DNA of 8,195 bases from Mycobacterium sp. (GCA_025965815.1 JAOPWF010000351.1:1-8195); one strand, 5' to 3'. Counted from the first letter of the stretch, positions 1-6,680 are shown. Program-made: numbers and translations. Notes: a model not told the origin generated them from the sequence alone.

Positions 1-567
1 GTTTGTGAGGCTCAGCAGATTCAGGGTGCCATTCGCCGAAGTCAGGATCTGAGTGAGCGGGAGTGGGACGCCGGCCGAGGCTTGCGTGAGCACCGATGCG
101 ACGAGTGCATTCGCCAAGCTCTCGGGATCGAGGCCGAGAGCCCGCGCCACGGCTGCCAGGTTGACGTTGTTGACCAAGGCCGTAGCGAGTGTTGCGGCAA
201 CGCTCTGGAAGAGGTTGTAGCCCGCAGTCCCGAGGCCGCCCGTCAGATCAGGGATCTGACCTGGGGGCGGGAACGGCGATCGGCTTCCGGTGCCATTGAG
301 GCCGTTGACGAGTGCCGCGAGCTGGGCAGCGTCTAGACCGGACAGATCGAGGGCCGGTAGCGGGTTTGCCGGGGTGAGGCTGGTAGCTCCGATCGGCAGG
401 ATTGTGTCGGTATCGACCGTTCCCAGCCCGGGCACGCTAATAGCCAGCGCATTGGCCGGTGGCGGTGGCGCCACACCTACCGTCAGAGCTGTCGCGGTCG
501 CTGTGGCCGCCCCCATCACCGCGATCTTCTTCGAGCCCCGGCTCCTCTTGCGGTGCTTAGCGGCCAC
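1..567 (-). CDS. Secreted mycobacterial protein of unknown function, 5' part only (runs off left edge)
   Basis: The minus strand is open without a stop from GTG at 567 to the window edge (189 codons). The start is supported by AAAGGA placed 8 bases before the GTG. The N-terminus is a clear Sec-type signal peptide: a basic segment (KHRKRSRGSKK, residues 4-14), a hydrophobic Ala/Thr/Val segment (15-33), then PPPPANA with probable signal peptidase I cleavage after Ala40. There is no twin-arginine pair and no lipobox cysteine. The visible mature part is rich in Leu, Ala, Asn, Pro and Gly and has no motif I can assign. Basic signal peptides followed by low-complexity Ala/Leu/Pro sequence are common in mycobacterial exported proteins, some of which carry a C-terminal PE-PPE-type domain; that idea is a guess because the C-terminus is missing. 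It is probably exported to the cell envelope or medium. It has its own AT-rich upstream region, so it is likely transcribed separately from the upstream dehydrogenase gene. Confidence 0.8.
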   Translation of the reverse strand, partial: MAAKHRKRSRGSKKIAVMGAATATATALTVGVAPPPPANALAISVPGLGTVDTDTILPIGATSLTPANPLPALDLSGLDAAQLAALVNGLNGTGSRSPFPPPGQIPDLTGGLGTAGYNLFQSVAATLATALVNNVNLAAVARALGLDPESLANALVASVLTQASAGVPLPLTQILTSANGTLNLLSLTN

Positions 568-744
568 CTGACCAGTCCTTTCGATTAGCTTTCTCAGCTG
601 AATCTCAGGACGGTAACACCACCGAAACGCTGATGCTTGCGAAATCAAACGTTGCTAGCGAAATTTTTGACGCGTTAGATTATCGCGTACCTCAAGCAAA
701 TAATTACTGCTGGCGTTAATTAGTGGTTCATCTAACCGCCTGAC
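568..744 (-). promoter_or_regulatory. AT-rich intergenic spacer, probable promoter region of the secreted-protein gene
   Basis: The spacer lies between the stop of the dehydrogenase gene (745) and the GTG start at 567. It is about 44% GC over 601-744 and 37% over 661-720, well below the surrounding coding DNA. On the minus strand it holds GATAAT (684-679), a plausible -10 element of the mycobacterial type. I find no convincing -35 box at the normal distance, so the exact promoter is not fixed. The ribosome binding site AAAGGA lies just upstream of the GTG. No RNA gene or repeat array is visible. Confidence 0.4.
712..740 (-). terminator. Weak imperfect hairpin after the dehydrogenase stop codon
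   Basis: On the minus strand, GGCGGTTA (740-733) can pair with TAACGCC (718-712) with one bulged base and a loop of 14 bases, starting four bases after the TAG at 747-745. No T-run follows. It could be a poor intrinsic terminator or chance pairing. Confidence 0.2.
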
Positions 745-1569
745 CTACGGCTGACCGACGACTTTGCGGAGCAGGGGATCGCGCAGCCGAGTGGGCAGCT
801 TAGGAATGACTCCCGCCTGCAGGGCAGGTCCGATACCGACGGGATATCGAGCGCGGGGCCTGCGCGCCGTCAGCGCTTCCTCCACAACGCCGGCCACCTT
901 CTCGGCCGGCACGGCAAGCCGCTGCGCCATCGGAATCGACTTACGCATGCCCGCAATGTGTTTGGCGTAGAGCGTACGGTGCTCGGGAGACATCACGCCC
1001 TCCACCGCTTCGATCATATCGTCGGCTTTACGCCAGAGGTCGGTGTCGGTCTGTGCCGGCTCCACGACGGAAACCGCGATGCCCCATGGCTTTAGCTCCA
1101 TCCGCAGCGCATCGGCGGCGGCCTCCAGCGCGAATTTCGACGCGGAGTAGGCACCGAGCATCGGTGTGGCGATTTTTCCGTTGACACTGGAAATAAATAC
1201 AATTCGTCCGCGCGACTCGCGCAGCCTCGGCAGAACCGCCTGAGTCACCGCGATCTGACCCACCACGTTCACGTCGAATTGACGGCGGAGGTCAGCGGGC
1301 GACACCGCCTCCAGCGGGCCACCTACGGCGATGCCCGCGTTGTTGACGATGGCGTCCAGGCATTCGGGGAGCAGTTCCTGCAGTGAACTGATCTGCGCGT
1401 CATCGGTGATGTCGAGCAACACCGGCGCGACACGCGGCGTACCCGCTAATTCGCCCGCATCCTGCTCAGAGCGCACCCCCGCGACGACGTCCCAGCCGCT
1501 CGCCGCGAGATGCGTGACGATCGACTTTCCGATTCCCCGTGCGGCCCCGGTGACGAGAACTGATGGCAT
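745..1569 (-). CDS. Short-chain dehydrogenase/reductase (SDR family, classical type), 274 aa
   Basis: A predicted cytoplasmic NAD(P)-dependent oxidoreductase with a complete classical SDR signature. It has the cofactor-binding TGAARGIG (residues 7-14), Asp53 in the adenine-side LLDIT, NNAG (76-79), Asn101, catalytic Ser128, and Tyr141-x3-Lys145 in YSASK. The Asn-Ser-Tyr-Lys tetrad is therefore present and the enzyme should be active. Arg33 at the end of strand 2, with no acidic residue there, suggests preference for NADP(H) (inference). Length is normal for the family. The ATG at 1569 was chosen because TAAGG lies 8 bases upstream and the Rossmann fold begins at residue 3; the open frame extends upstream to 1773, but that part is out-of-frame sequence over the DUF1275 remnant. 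Only 10 bases separate it from the remnant's stop, and the stop codon TAA is part of the binding site, so the two were probably cotranscribed. The substrate is unknown; closest in style to retinol- or hydroxysteroid-dehydrogenase-like SDRs. A lipid substrate would fit the mce1 context but is unproven. Confidence 0.9.
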   Translation of the reverse strand: MPSVLVTGAARGIGKSIVTHLAASGWDVVAGVRSEQDAGELAGTPRVAPVLLDITDDAQISSLQELLPECLDAIVNNAGIAVGGPLEAVSPADLRRQFDVNVVGQIAVTQAVLPRLRESRGRIVFISSVNGKIATPMLGAYSASKFALEAAADALRMELKPWGIAVSVVEPAQTDTDLWRKADDMIEAVEGVMSPEHRTLYAKHIAGMRKSIPMAQRLAVPAEKVAGVVEEALTARRPRARYPVGIGPALQAGVIPKLPTRLRDPLLRKVVGQP

Positions 1570-1579
1570 GACGCTGACC

Positions 1580-2116
1580 TTAGTCGCGCGCCGGTTCGGG
1601 CACCGTCGGGCCGAACCGGAAGATGGCCGCACTGATCGCGACGGCCAGTGCCGCGAGTGCGATGACGGGTGCCACCGCGAAGCGGGAGAGCGTCGCGCCG
1701 ACAATCGCTCCCCCGAGCATCGTCGCCACCACGCCGTAGCGCAGCTTCTCCCGATTACCCGTCCGGCCGGCAAGCCGGCTGCCGACGCCGATCCCCACGA
1801 TCGTGGACGTCAGGACCGTGGTGCTGAGTTCCTGAATGCCGTACTGCCGGGCGGTGGCGTTCTGCGGGCCGAAGGCGATGGCCAGACCGGCGGTCAGCCA
1901 GCGACGGACCTCGTAGTCGAGGTGCCGGGCAAAGCGCCCGCCGAGCACGGTGCCGACCAGGAACCCCGCGAACACGACGACGCCGGTCGTGAGATCGACA
2001 CCGGAGTGCGGGACGAACCAGAAGCCGAGGAAGATCACGTTGCCGGCCATGGTCGCGACGAACACGTGGCCGAGGACCAGCACGCTGATCGCGTCGATGA
2101 CTATCGCGGCCGGAAC
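1580..2116 (-). pseudogene. DUF1275 (YoaK-type) membrane protein remnant, 5'-truncated and internally deleted
   Basis: The frame reads as an integral membrane protein with recognisable DUF1275 segments: an IDAIS...LGHVFVATMAGN block at the N-terminal end, a VGTVLGGRFARH block, then GPQNATARQ and STTVLTSTIVGIG, ending with hydrophobic helices. Two things are wrong for an intact family member. Family similarity begins only at about 2113, immediately after the mam1D stop (2118-2116); the frame continues upstream to a GTG at 2173, but that stretch is mam1D coding sequence. The normal N-terminal start and first part of helix 1 are therefore missing, and no ribosome binding site is seen. Also, RRWL is followed almost directly by the QNATARQ block, where family members normally have roughly 35-40 more residues including a membrane helix. 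A GTG at 2083 could give a 167-aa product, probably misfolded. Function of the family is unknown. It could alternatively be a short, still-expressed variant, since the frame is otherwise open to TAA at 1580. Confidence 0.65.
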
Positions 2117-2988
2117 TACAGCTTCGGCGTCAAGTCCAACGATGTAACGGTGGTCATCTTGGTGATCAGCCACTGCGGGCCGCGCCGCTCCATCGTCACC
2201 CGGTAGGACAAATACCGAAGCGACGGGATGTTCTTGGTGACCGGACTGGTGGACGTCGAGTTGGTGTAGACCAGCGCGGTGGCGTCGGTCGGGGTGAGCG
2301 ACTCCACCGCGGCACCGAGCACCTGGGTGTTGTTGCTGACCTGCGCCTGCTTGTTCGTCGGCGCGATCCCGTCGACGTATTTGCGGTAGCTCGCCTCGAA
2401 GTCACCGCTGAGGTACCGGGCCGCGCGGTCCGGCAACCCATCCATGTTCTCGGGGCTGTAGGTCCACAGGGCGGTGATGGCGCTGGCCGCCGTACGGGCA
2501 ACGTCGAGCTTGGTCGCGACGATGGCGCGGTCGGCCAGGTAGGGCTGCAAAGTCGCCCCGGCGAAGGCGCATGCCGCAACGAACACCGCGGCCAACGCCA
2601 CAACCGCGATCCGCAGACGCTTGCCGGCGGGCTTGCGTTCCACGAACACGATGCCTTCGGTGCCTTCAGCCGTTTCGGCTCCGTCGGTTCCATCGGCCTC
2701 GGCAGTGGCGTCCTGACCTTCGGCGGTGGCGTCAGCGTCGTCGACGACGGTCTCCGCGGTTTCCGGCTCGGCTTCTGATGTGGCTTCGGCGGGAAGCGCA
2801 TCATCCGCCGGCTGATCGGCTACGGGCTCGGGCGCCGGGGTCGCACTCCTGCGCGCCTTGCCGATCGGCATGCGGTGGGCCCGTCTCGGCCGCGTCGCAG
2901 GCGTCACCGGAGTCTCGGCGGACTCCGCGGCTATCGACTCAGCGGCGTCCGGGGTCAGAGCACCTGTGACAGGTCGCTGATCTTCCAC
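2116..2988 (-). CDS. mam1D: Mce-associated membrane protein Mam1D (Rv0178-like), 290 aa
   Basis: Fourth of the four Mce-associated membrane proteins, predicted to sit in the inner membrane with its C-terminal domain outside and to assist the Mce1 lipid importer (family knowledge and position). The start is GTG at 2988: GGAAGG lies 6 bases upstream, giving a 34-base overlap with mam1C. An in-frame TTG at 3021 has no such support. Layout: a cytoplasmic N-terminal region (1-122) whose second half (51-112) has about 20 Asp/Glu and no Lys/Arg, a short basic stretch (RK, then KRLR at 123-126), one membrane helix (about 126-147), and an extracytoplasmic domain (150-290). That domain carries TYSP (176-179), SGDF (194-197) and a C-terminal QWLITKM motif shared with its paralogues. 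It is longer than the approximately 244 aa I recall for Rv0178, mainly through the acidic segment. Last recognisable gene of the mce1 set; the DUF1275 remnant follows at once. Confidence 0.88.
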   Translation of the reverse strand: MEDQRPVTGALTPDAAESIAAESAETPVTPATRPRRAHRMPIGKARRSATPAPEPVADQPADDALPAEATSEAEPETAETVVDDADATAEGQDATAEADGTDGAETAEGTEGIVFVERKPAGKRLRIAVVALAAVFVAACAFAGATLQPYLADRAIVATKLDVARTAASAITALWTYSPENMDGLPDRAARYLSGDFEASYRKYVDGIAPTNKQAQVSNNTQVLGAAVESLTPTDATALVYTNSTSTSPVTKNIPSLRYLSYRVTMERRGPQWLITKMTTVTSLDLTPKL

Positions 2989-3509
2989 TGCTGTCCTTCC
3001 TTGATCGCCGTTGCCACCCAACGGTTTCCGTTCTCGATTACCGACTTCCCGTCCGGTGACTTGGAGCTGATCTTCGTGGCGACCACCACGTTCGCACTGC
3101 CGTCGTCATTCCATCTGTCGATGCCGGCTTCCAGGACCGATCCTGTCGTAGGCTCGGCCCTTGCCACCTGCACGACAATTTCGTTTTCCTTGTCCTTGAA
3201 GACCTTTGCGAAATTGCCGGTTCCCTGCGCCAGGATTCTGTCGGCGTAATCGTTGGCGTGGAACGGATCCGGTGAGGTGTACGCGGTCATGAACTCACGC
3301 ACATAGCTCAGCACGGCAGCGTCTTTGAGCGTTTCACGACGATCCGTCTCATGCGAGATCAGCATCAGCGTGCTCGCCGCAATCGCGGCTGCGATGACCA
3401 CCGCGGCCAATCCCGCAATGGCGGGGACACCCCAGCGGCGACGCCGTCTCGGCGCGCCTTCTGTGAAGAGGTCGGGTTCATCGGGGTCGATCTTGCGGCG
3501 CGGGCTCAC
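2955..3509 (-). CDS. mam1C: Mce-associated protein Mam1C (Rv0177-like), 184 aa
   Basis: Small single-pass membrane protein of the Mce-associated family, the same length (184 aa) as I recall for M. tuberculosis Rv0177. A short cytoplasmic N-terminus ending in RRRRR (21-25) precedes one membrane helix (about 27-51), with the positive charges placing the C-terminal domain outside. The outer domain (about 55-184) looks like the NTF2-like alpha+beta fold proposed for Mam proteins: a helical part with TSP (78-80) and TGNF (97-100), a strand-rich part (for example EIVVQVARAE and NVVVATK), and a final GQQWKISDL strand. There are no cysteines. The GTG start at 3509 shares GTGA with the stop of mam1B, so translation is probably coupled; the upstream ribosome binding site is poor. 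No enzymatic residues are apparent, and a structural or assembly role in the Mce1 importer is inferred from context. Confidence 0.9.
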   Translation of the reverse strand: MSPRRKIDPDEPDLFTEGAPRRRRRWGVPAIAGLAAVVIAAAIAASTLMLISHETDRRETLKDAAVLSYVREFMTAYTSPDPFHANDYADRILAQGTGNFAKVFKDKENEIVVQVARAEPTTGSVLEAGIDRWNDDGSANVVVATKISSKSPDGKSVIENGNRWVATAIKEGQQWKISDLSQVL

Positions 3510-4480
3510 TTGGCGGCCCCGTTCGGCATCGGCTTGGTCAGCACCGTCATGTTATTCACTTGCCATGGCTGACCGGACGACCTCGCGAAGTCCACCCGTA
3601 CGGTTGCGGTGATGAAGCGCAGGTCCTTCGTGCCGGCGCCGCGCTGGCCCTGCATGAGCAACAGCATCGAGGCGCGGTCGGGCGAGGCCGACAACACGGC
3701 GTTGGTGGCGGTCCAATACTCATTCGGTTGCGCGCCCGCCTTCTGCACCACTTGCTGCTGAGCAACCAGCTGGGGCCGGTAGCTATCGGTGGCCAGGCTC
3801 TGCGCGTGCGAAAAGTCCTGCTGCAGCGTATTGGGGCTGTAGGTCAGCATCTCCTCGACGATGCGGGGACCCTGCTCTTTGATCTGCTTGGTGGCCTCGT
3901 CGACCGCCCTGTCATGCCGGTACACGACCAGATAGCTGAGGCCGACCGCCGCCACGGACAGCAGCGCGGCCGCAATCATGACCGCGGCGGTAGGCCGCCG
4001 CATATCCTGCTGTGGCCTCTCGACCCGTCTGACCTCGGTGCGCAGGAGCAAGTCGGCGAACGTTCGGCCACGGGAATCCCACAGCGGCCACAGCCATCCA
4101 ATAAACAGGGCTGCGGTGTCGAGCAGATGCGCGACGTCTCGCGCGAGCAGTCGCCACGGACCGACAATGCCGCCGTTGCGCCCCTGCACGGCGATGCCGA
4201 ACAGGGCGCGGCCCAGGCTCCAGCCCGTGATCACCGGAAGTAGCAGCCGATTGACCGCGATCGACAGGATGACCAACCCGCTCACCATGATGGACGACCA
4301 CCAGAGCCAGCCACCCCACGGCGCCGACAGCGCCACCAGTGCCATCGTCGCGACCACACCAAGGCCGAGGAACACGTCGACGGCGAACGCACCGGCGCGG
4401 GCAGGCCAGGACGCCGGCCTGTCCGGTGCCTGTGTACCGCTGGCCGGCGCCGAGGCCTGCTCGTCGAGCACGGCTGTCAC
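3506..4480 (-). CDS. mam1B: RDD-domain Mce-associated membrane protein Mam1B (Rv0176-like), 324 aa
   Basis: Two-part membrane protein. Residues about 24-150 form an RDD domain: Arg28 and Asp35 in RAGAFAVD, then hydrophobic helices at about 36-52 and 60-83, GWSLGRALFG (86-95), RDVAHLLD (114-121) and the closing DSRGRTFADLL motif (135-145). A further membrane helix (about 165-186) then leads into an extracytoplasmic Mam domain (190-324) with TYSP (213-216) and a C-terminal QPWQVNNM motif. This RDD-Mam arrangement and length (about 322 aa, from memory) are those of Rv0176 in the mce1 locus; other M. tuberculosis mce loci lack it, so it is the best marker that this is mce1. The GTG start at 4480 overlaps the TGA of mam1A (4479-4477) as GTGA; the frame is open further upstream to 4753, but only antisense to none and over mam1A coding sequence. 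Likely role: membrane anchoring or stabilising of the Mce1 complex (inference). Confidence 0.9.
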   Translation of the reverse strand: MTAVLDEQASAPASGTQAPDRPASWPARAGAFAVDVFLGLGVVATMALVALSAPWGGWLWWSSIMVSGLVILSIAVNRLLLPVITGWSLGRALFGIAVQGRNGGIVGPWRLLARDVAHLLDTAALFIGWLWPLWDSRGRTFADLLLRTEVRRVERPQQDMRRPTAAVMIAAALLSVAAVGLSYLVVYRHDRAVDEATKQIKEQGPRIVEEMLTYSPNTLQQDFSHAQSLATDSYRPQLVAQQQVVQKAGAQPNEYWTATNAVLSASPDRASMLLLMQGQRGAGTKDLRFITATVRVDFARSSGQPWQVNNMTVLTKPMPNGAAK

Positions 4481-5160
4481 GTGGACACCTGGTCCAGCCT
4501 GGCGATCTTGTACTGGCCATCTACGGGCGCCATCTGAACCCGCAGCCGGTATCCCTGCTCCTGGTCGGCGGCTTGCGAATTGTTCACCTTGACCCGCACA
4601 GCCACCAGGACGTCCATCGACCCGTCGTCGTTGTGCCGCTCGACTGCGGCGCGCATATCGGATACCTGGACGGAGACGTTCGCCGCCTTGTATGCGTCGA
4701 CAAGCATGCTGCTGTAGATCGTCGCCTGCGCCCCGAAGTCGCCGGTGGAGCACTCGACGATCTTCTGCTGGCTGGCGGAGATGGTGGCGGTATCCGGCGC
4801 CTGGGTTGCCGATACACAGTCCTTGGCCGCCTGCACGGCAGCGGTGTCGGCACGCGCGATCGCCTCGCTGCTGTGGTGCGAGCGCAGCGCCAGATAGCCG
4901 CCCACCGCCATTCCTGCGCTGAGCAACACCAGCGCGGCACCGATGCTCACCAGCCAGTTCCGGCCGAGCCGGGACGGTTTCCCGGATTCGGCGGTCGGCG
5001 TCTCCTCGATTAGCTCGTCGGAGTCTTCGGGTGAGCCATCGGTCGCGTCCGGCTGGCCATCGACCTCATCAGCCGCGGCATCGGCTTCATCGGGGCCTAT
5101 ATCGAGCGAACCTTCCGCATCGGTGGGGTTCAGCTGGCTGGCGCCAGCATCTCCTTCCAT
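4477..5160 (-). CDS. mam1A: Mce-associated membrane protein Mam1A (Rv0175-like), 227 aa
   Basis: First Mce-associated membrane protein after mce1F. The ATG at 5160 has AGGAG 7 bases upstream and lies inside the end of mce1F (31-base overlap). Layout: an N-terminal cytoplasmic tail (1-60) with 20 acidic and no basic residues, a short basic stretch (Lys61, Arg64, Arg67), one membrane helix (about 69-92), and an outer domain (about 95-227). The outer domain carries TGDF (139-142), NDDGS, a strand-rich half and a terminal GQYKIARL strand, matching the pattern of Mam1C and Mam1D. Its only two cysteines, Cys115 and Cys137, lie in the outer domain and could form a disulfide (inference). Length is near the approximately 213 aa of Rv0175. 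Work on related Mam proteins, such as OmamA, supports a role in stabilising Mce complexes; this particular protein's role is not shown by sequence. Confidence 0.9.
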   Translation of the reverse strand: MEGDAGASQLNPTDAEGSLDIGPDEADAAADEVDGQPDATDGSPEDSDELIEETPTAESGKPSRLGRNWLVSIGAALVLLSAGMAVGGYLALRSHHSSEAIARADTAAVQAAKDCVSATQAPDTATISASQQKIVECSTGDFGAQATIYSSMLVDAYKAANVSVQVSDMRAAVERHNDDGSMDVLVAVRVKVNNSQAADQEQGYRLRVQMAPVDGQYKIARLDQVST

Positions 5161-6680
5161 CCGTCGTCTCCTGTACTTCTCGAATTGTCGACCGTGTACT
5201 TGACACCGTCGGGTCCGACCAGCTCCCCGTTGGATGGGCTGTAGACCGCCGCTGGGCCTGATGCCGGAGTGTACGTGCAGGGGTTCGGCTGCTGCCCGCT
5301 GCATTGAACAGTGCCGGTACCCGGCGCCGACAGGGGATCACTGATCGGAGGCGGGGTCCCGGGCAGCTGATCCGCCGGAAGCGGGTTCATCCCGTTGTTG
5401 ACCGACGGAGCTGGGACGACGAAGCCCGGCTTCACCGGCTGGTCACAGCGCGCTGCCGGCGCCGGGCAGTTGACGATCTGGTTGGGATCGCCGTACCACG
5501 GGTTCGTCCCGAGGGGTTGGTACGGCTCGTTGCTCCGGCACTCGGCTGGCGTCGCGGCCCGCTTCCCCGGCACATCAGCACAGGGGTAGTTACGCGCGCC
5601 GCGCACCGCGTTGCCCTGGTAGTCCTTCGGGATCTTGCAGTAGGTGCCCGACGGCAGCGGCGCCATACTGGTGTCGGCCGGAGATCGCATCTGCGACGCG
5701 GGCAGAAACCCGGTTAGACACGGTGGCGGCTGGTTGATCGACAACCCCAGGTTCAGCAGCGCCTTTTCCGGATAGACCGCCGTCGAAGCCTGCGCGACCG
5801 CGCCGCCCTGCGGCAGGATCACCAGCACCTGCTCGACGCCCTTGTGATAACGCTTGAGCATGTCGAGCACGATCTCGAGGTTCGCGAGCGTCTGCGGCAG
5901 CGACTCGCGGACGTCGCTGAACACATTGGCGATAGCGTCGGCGGTGGGCGCGGCCAACTGAATGTCGCTGCGCAACACCTGATCGTTCGCGGCGCTCTGC
6001 GCGGCCAGGTTATTCAGGTTCGCGGCCCAACGTTGAATCGCGTCACCGGAATTCACCTGGCTGTTCAGGATCGGTGCGGAGTTGCCGATGATGTCGTTGA
6101 CCGAGCCGAGGTTGTCCTTGAATCCACTTGCGATGTTCGTCGTCGAGTCGACCAACCGCTGCAGCGCCGGCCCCAGACCGCCGACGGCCTGTGACGTCTC
6201 ATCGAGCAGTGAGGCGATCTTGTCTCTGGGCAACACCGCCAGACCGTTGTTGGCGGCGTCCAGCGCCGGGCCGATCTCGCTCGGCACGGTGCTCTTCGTA
6301 ATGGTCTGCCCGCTGCTGAGGTACTGATCGGCGTTGCTGGTCGACACCAGGTCGAGGTACTGCTCGCCGATCGCCGACACCGAATGCACATTGGCAGACG
6401 CATCCACCGGGATCTTGAACTGATCGTCGATACTCATCGTCGCCCGCGCACCCCGCTCGGTGGGTGAGACCTCGGTGACCTTACCGATCGTGGCGCCCCG
6501 GTAGGTGACGTTGGCCGTCGCATACAGGCCACCGGACCTGGGCAGGTCGGCGTAGAGCTTGTACTGCCCGATGCCGACCAGACTCGGTATCCGGAGGTAG
6601 TACCAGCCCAGCACCACCAGCGCGATCACGGTCAGGATCGTGAACACGACCAGCTGAATACGAACGAGGCGAGTCAACAT
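5130..6680 (-). CDS. mce1F: Mce family protein Mce1F, 516 aa
   Basis: Sixth Mce subunit of the Mce1 lipid importer, which in M. tuberculosis is linked to fatty acid and mycolic acid uptake. Layout: an N-terminal membrane anchor (about 10-27), the MCE/MlaD barrel domain (about 38-113, with GQYKLYADLPRSGGL and EQYLDLV), a long helical segment (about 133-315) that in Mce hexamers forms part of the lipid-carrying tube, and a proline-rich tail (about 318-516). The tail holds all eight cysteines (321, 348, 367, 381, 405, 412, 460, 468); none occur earlier. Length equals, within one residue, the 515 aa I recall for M. tuberculosis Mce1F. The ATG at 6680 follows the mce1E stop by 3 bases, with AAGGGG upstream within the end of mce1E. 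Its 3' end overlaps mam1A. No sign of damage; it should act with Mce1A-E, the YrbE1A/B permeases and the MceG ATPase, none of which are in the window. Confidence 0.95.
   Translation of the reverse strand: MLTRLVRIQLVVFTILTVIALVVLGWYYLRIPSLVGIGQYKLYADLPRSGGLYATANVTYRGATIGKVTEVSPTERGARATMSIDDQFKIPVDASANVHSVSAIGEQYLDLVSTSNADQYLSSGQTITKSTVPSEIGPALDAANNGLAVLPRDKIASLLDETSQAVGGLGPALQRLVDSTTNIASGFKDNLGSVNDIIGNSAPILNSQVNSGDAIQRWAANLNNLAAQSAANDQVLRSDIQLAAPTADAIANVFSDVRESLPQTLANLEIVLDMLKRYHKGVEQVLVILPQGGAVAQASTAVYPEKALLNLGLSINQPPPCLTGFLPASQMRSPADTSMAPLPSGTYCKIPKDYQGNAVRGARNYPCADVPGKRAATPAECRSNEPYQPLGTNPWYGDPNQIVNCPAPAARCDQPVKPGFVVPAPSVNNGMNPLPADQLPGTPPPISDPLSAPGTGTVQCSGQQPNPCTYTPASGPAAVYSPSNGELVGPDGVKYTVDNSRSTGDDGWKEMLAPAS

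Noticed and set aside
242..260. Perfect inverted repeat GTCAGATC-AGG-GATCTGAC
   Set aside because: Eight-base arms with a three-base gap inside coding sequence and not near a gene boundary; a repeat this short can arise by chance in a window of this size and nothing else supports an operator.
290..571. Plus-strand open frames near the left edge (82-336 and 290-571)
   Set aside because: The minus strand in this region encodes a signal-peptide protein with a strong ribosome binding site, which explains the sequence better.
1570..1773. N-terminal extension of the SDR up to 1773
   Set aside because: The extension is an out-of-frame reading of the DUF1275 remnant, rich in Arg/Ser/Pro, and the Rossmann fold already begins at residue 3 from ATG 1569.
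1331..2206. Long plus-strand open frame (291 codons) opposite the SDR and the DUF1275 remnant
   Set aside because: It lies antisense to two recognisable protein families, has low-complexity Arg/Gly/Asp-rich translation and no ribosome binding site; high-GC DNA often leaves such antisense frames open.
2989..3021. Upstream TTG start for mam1D at 3021
   Set aside because: It would deepen the overlap with mam1C to 67 bases and lacks a ribosome binding site, while GTG 2988 has GGAAGG at ideal distance.
3560..4243. Plus-strand open frame opposite mam1B
   Set aside because: Antisense to a well-supported membrane protein; translation is compositionally biased and has no start signals.
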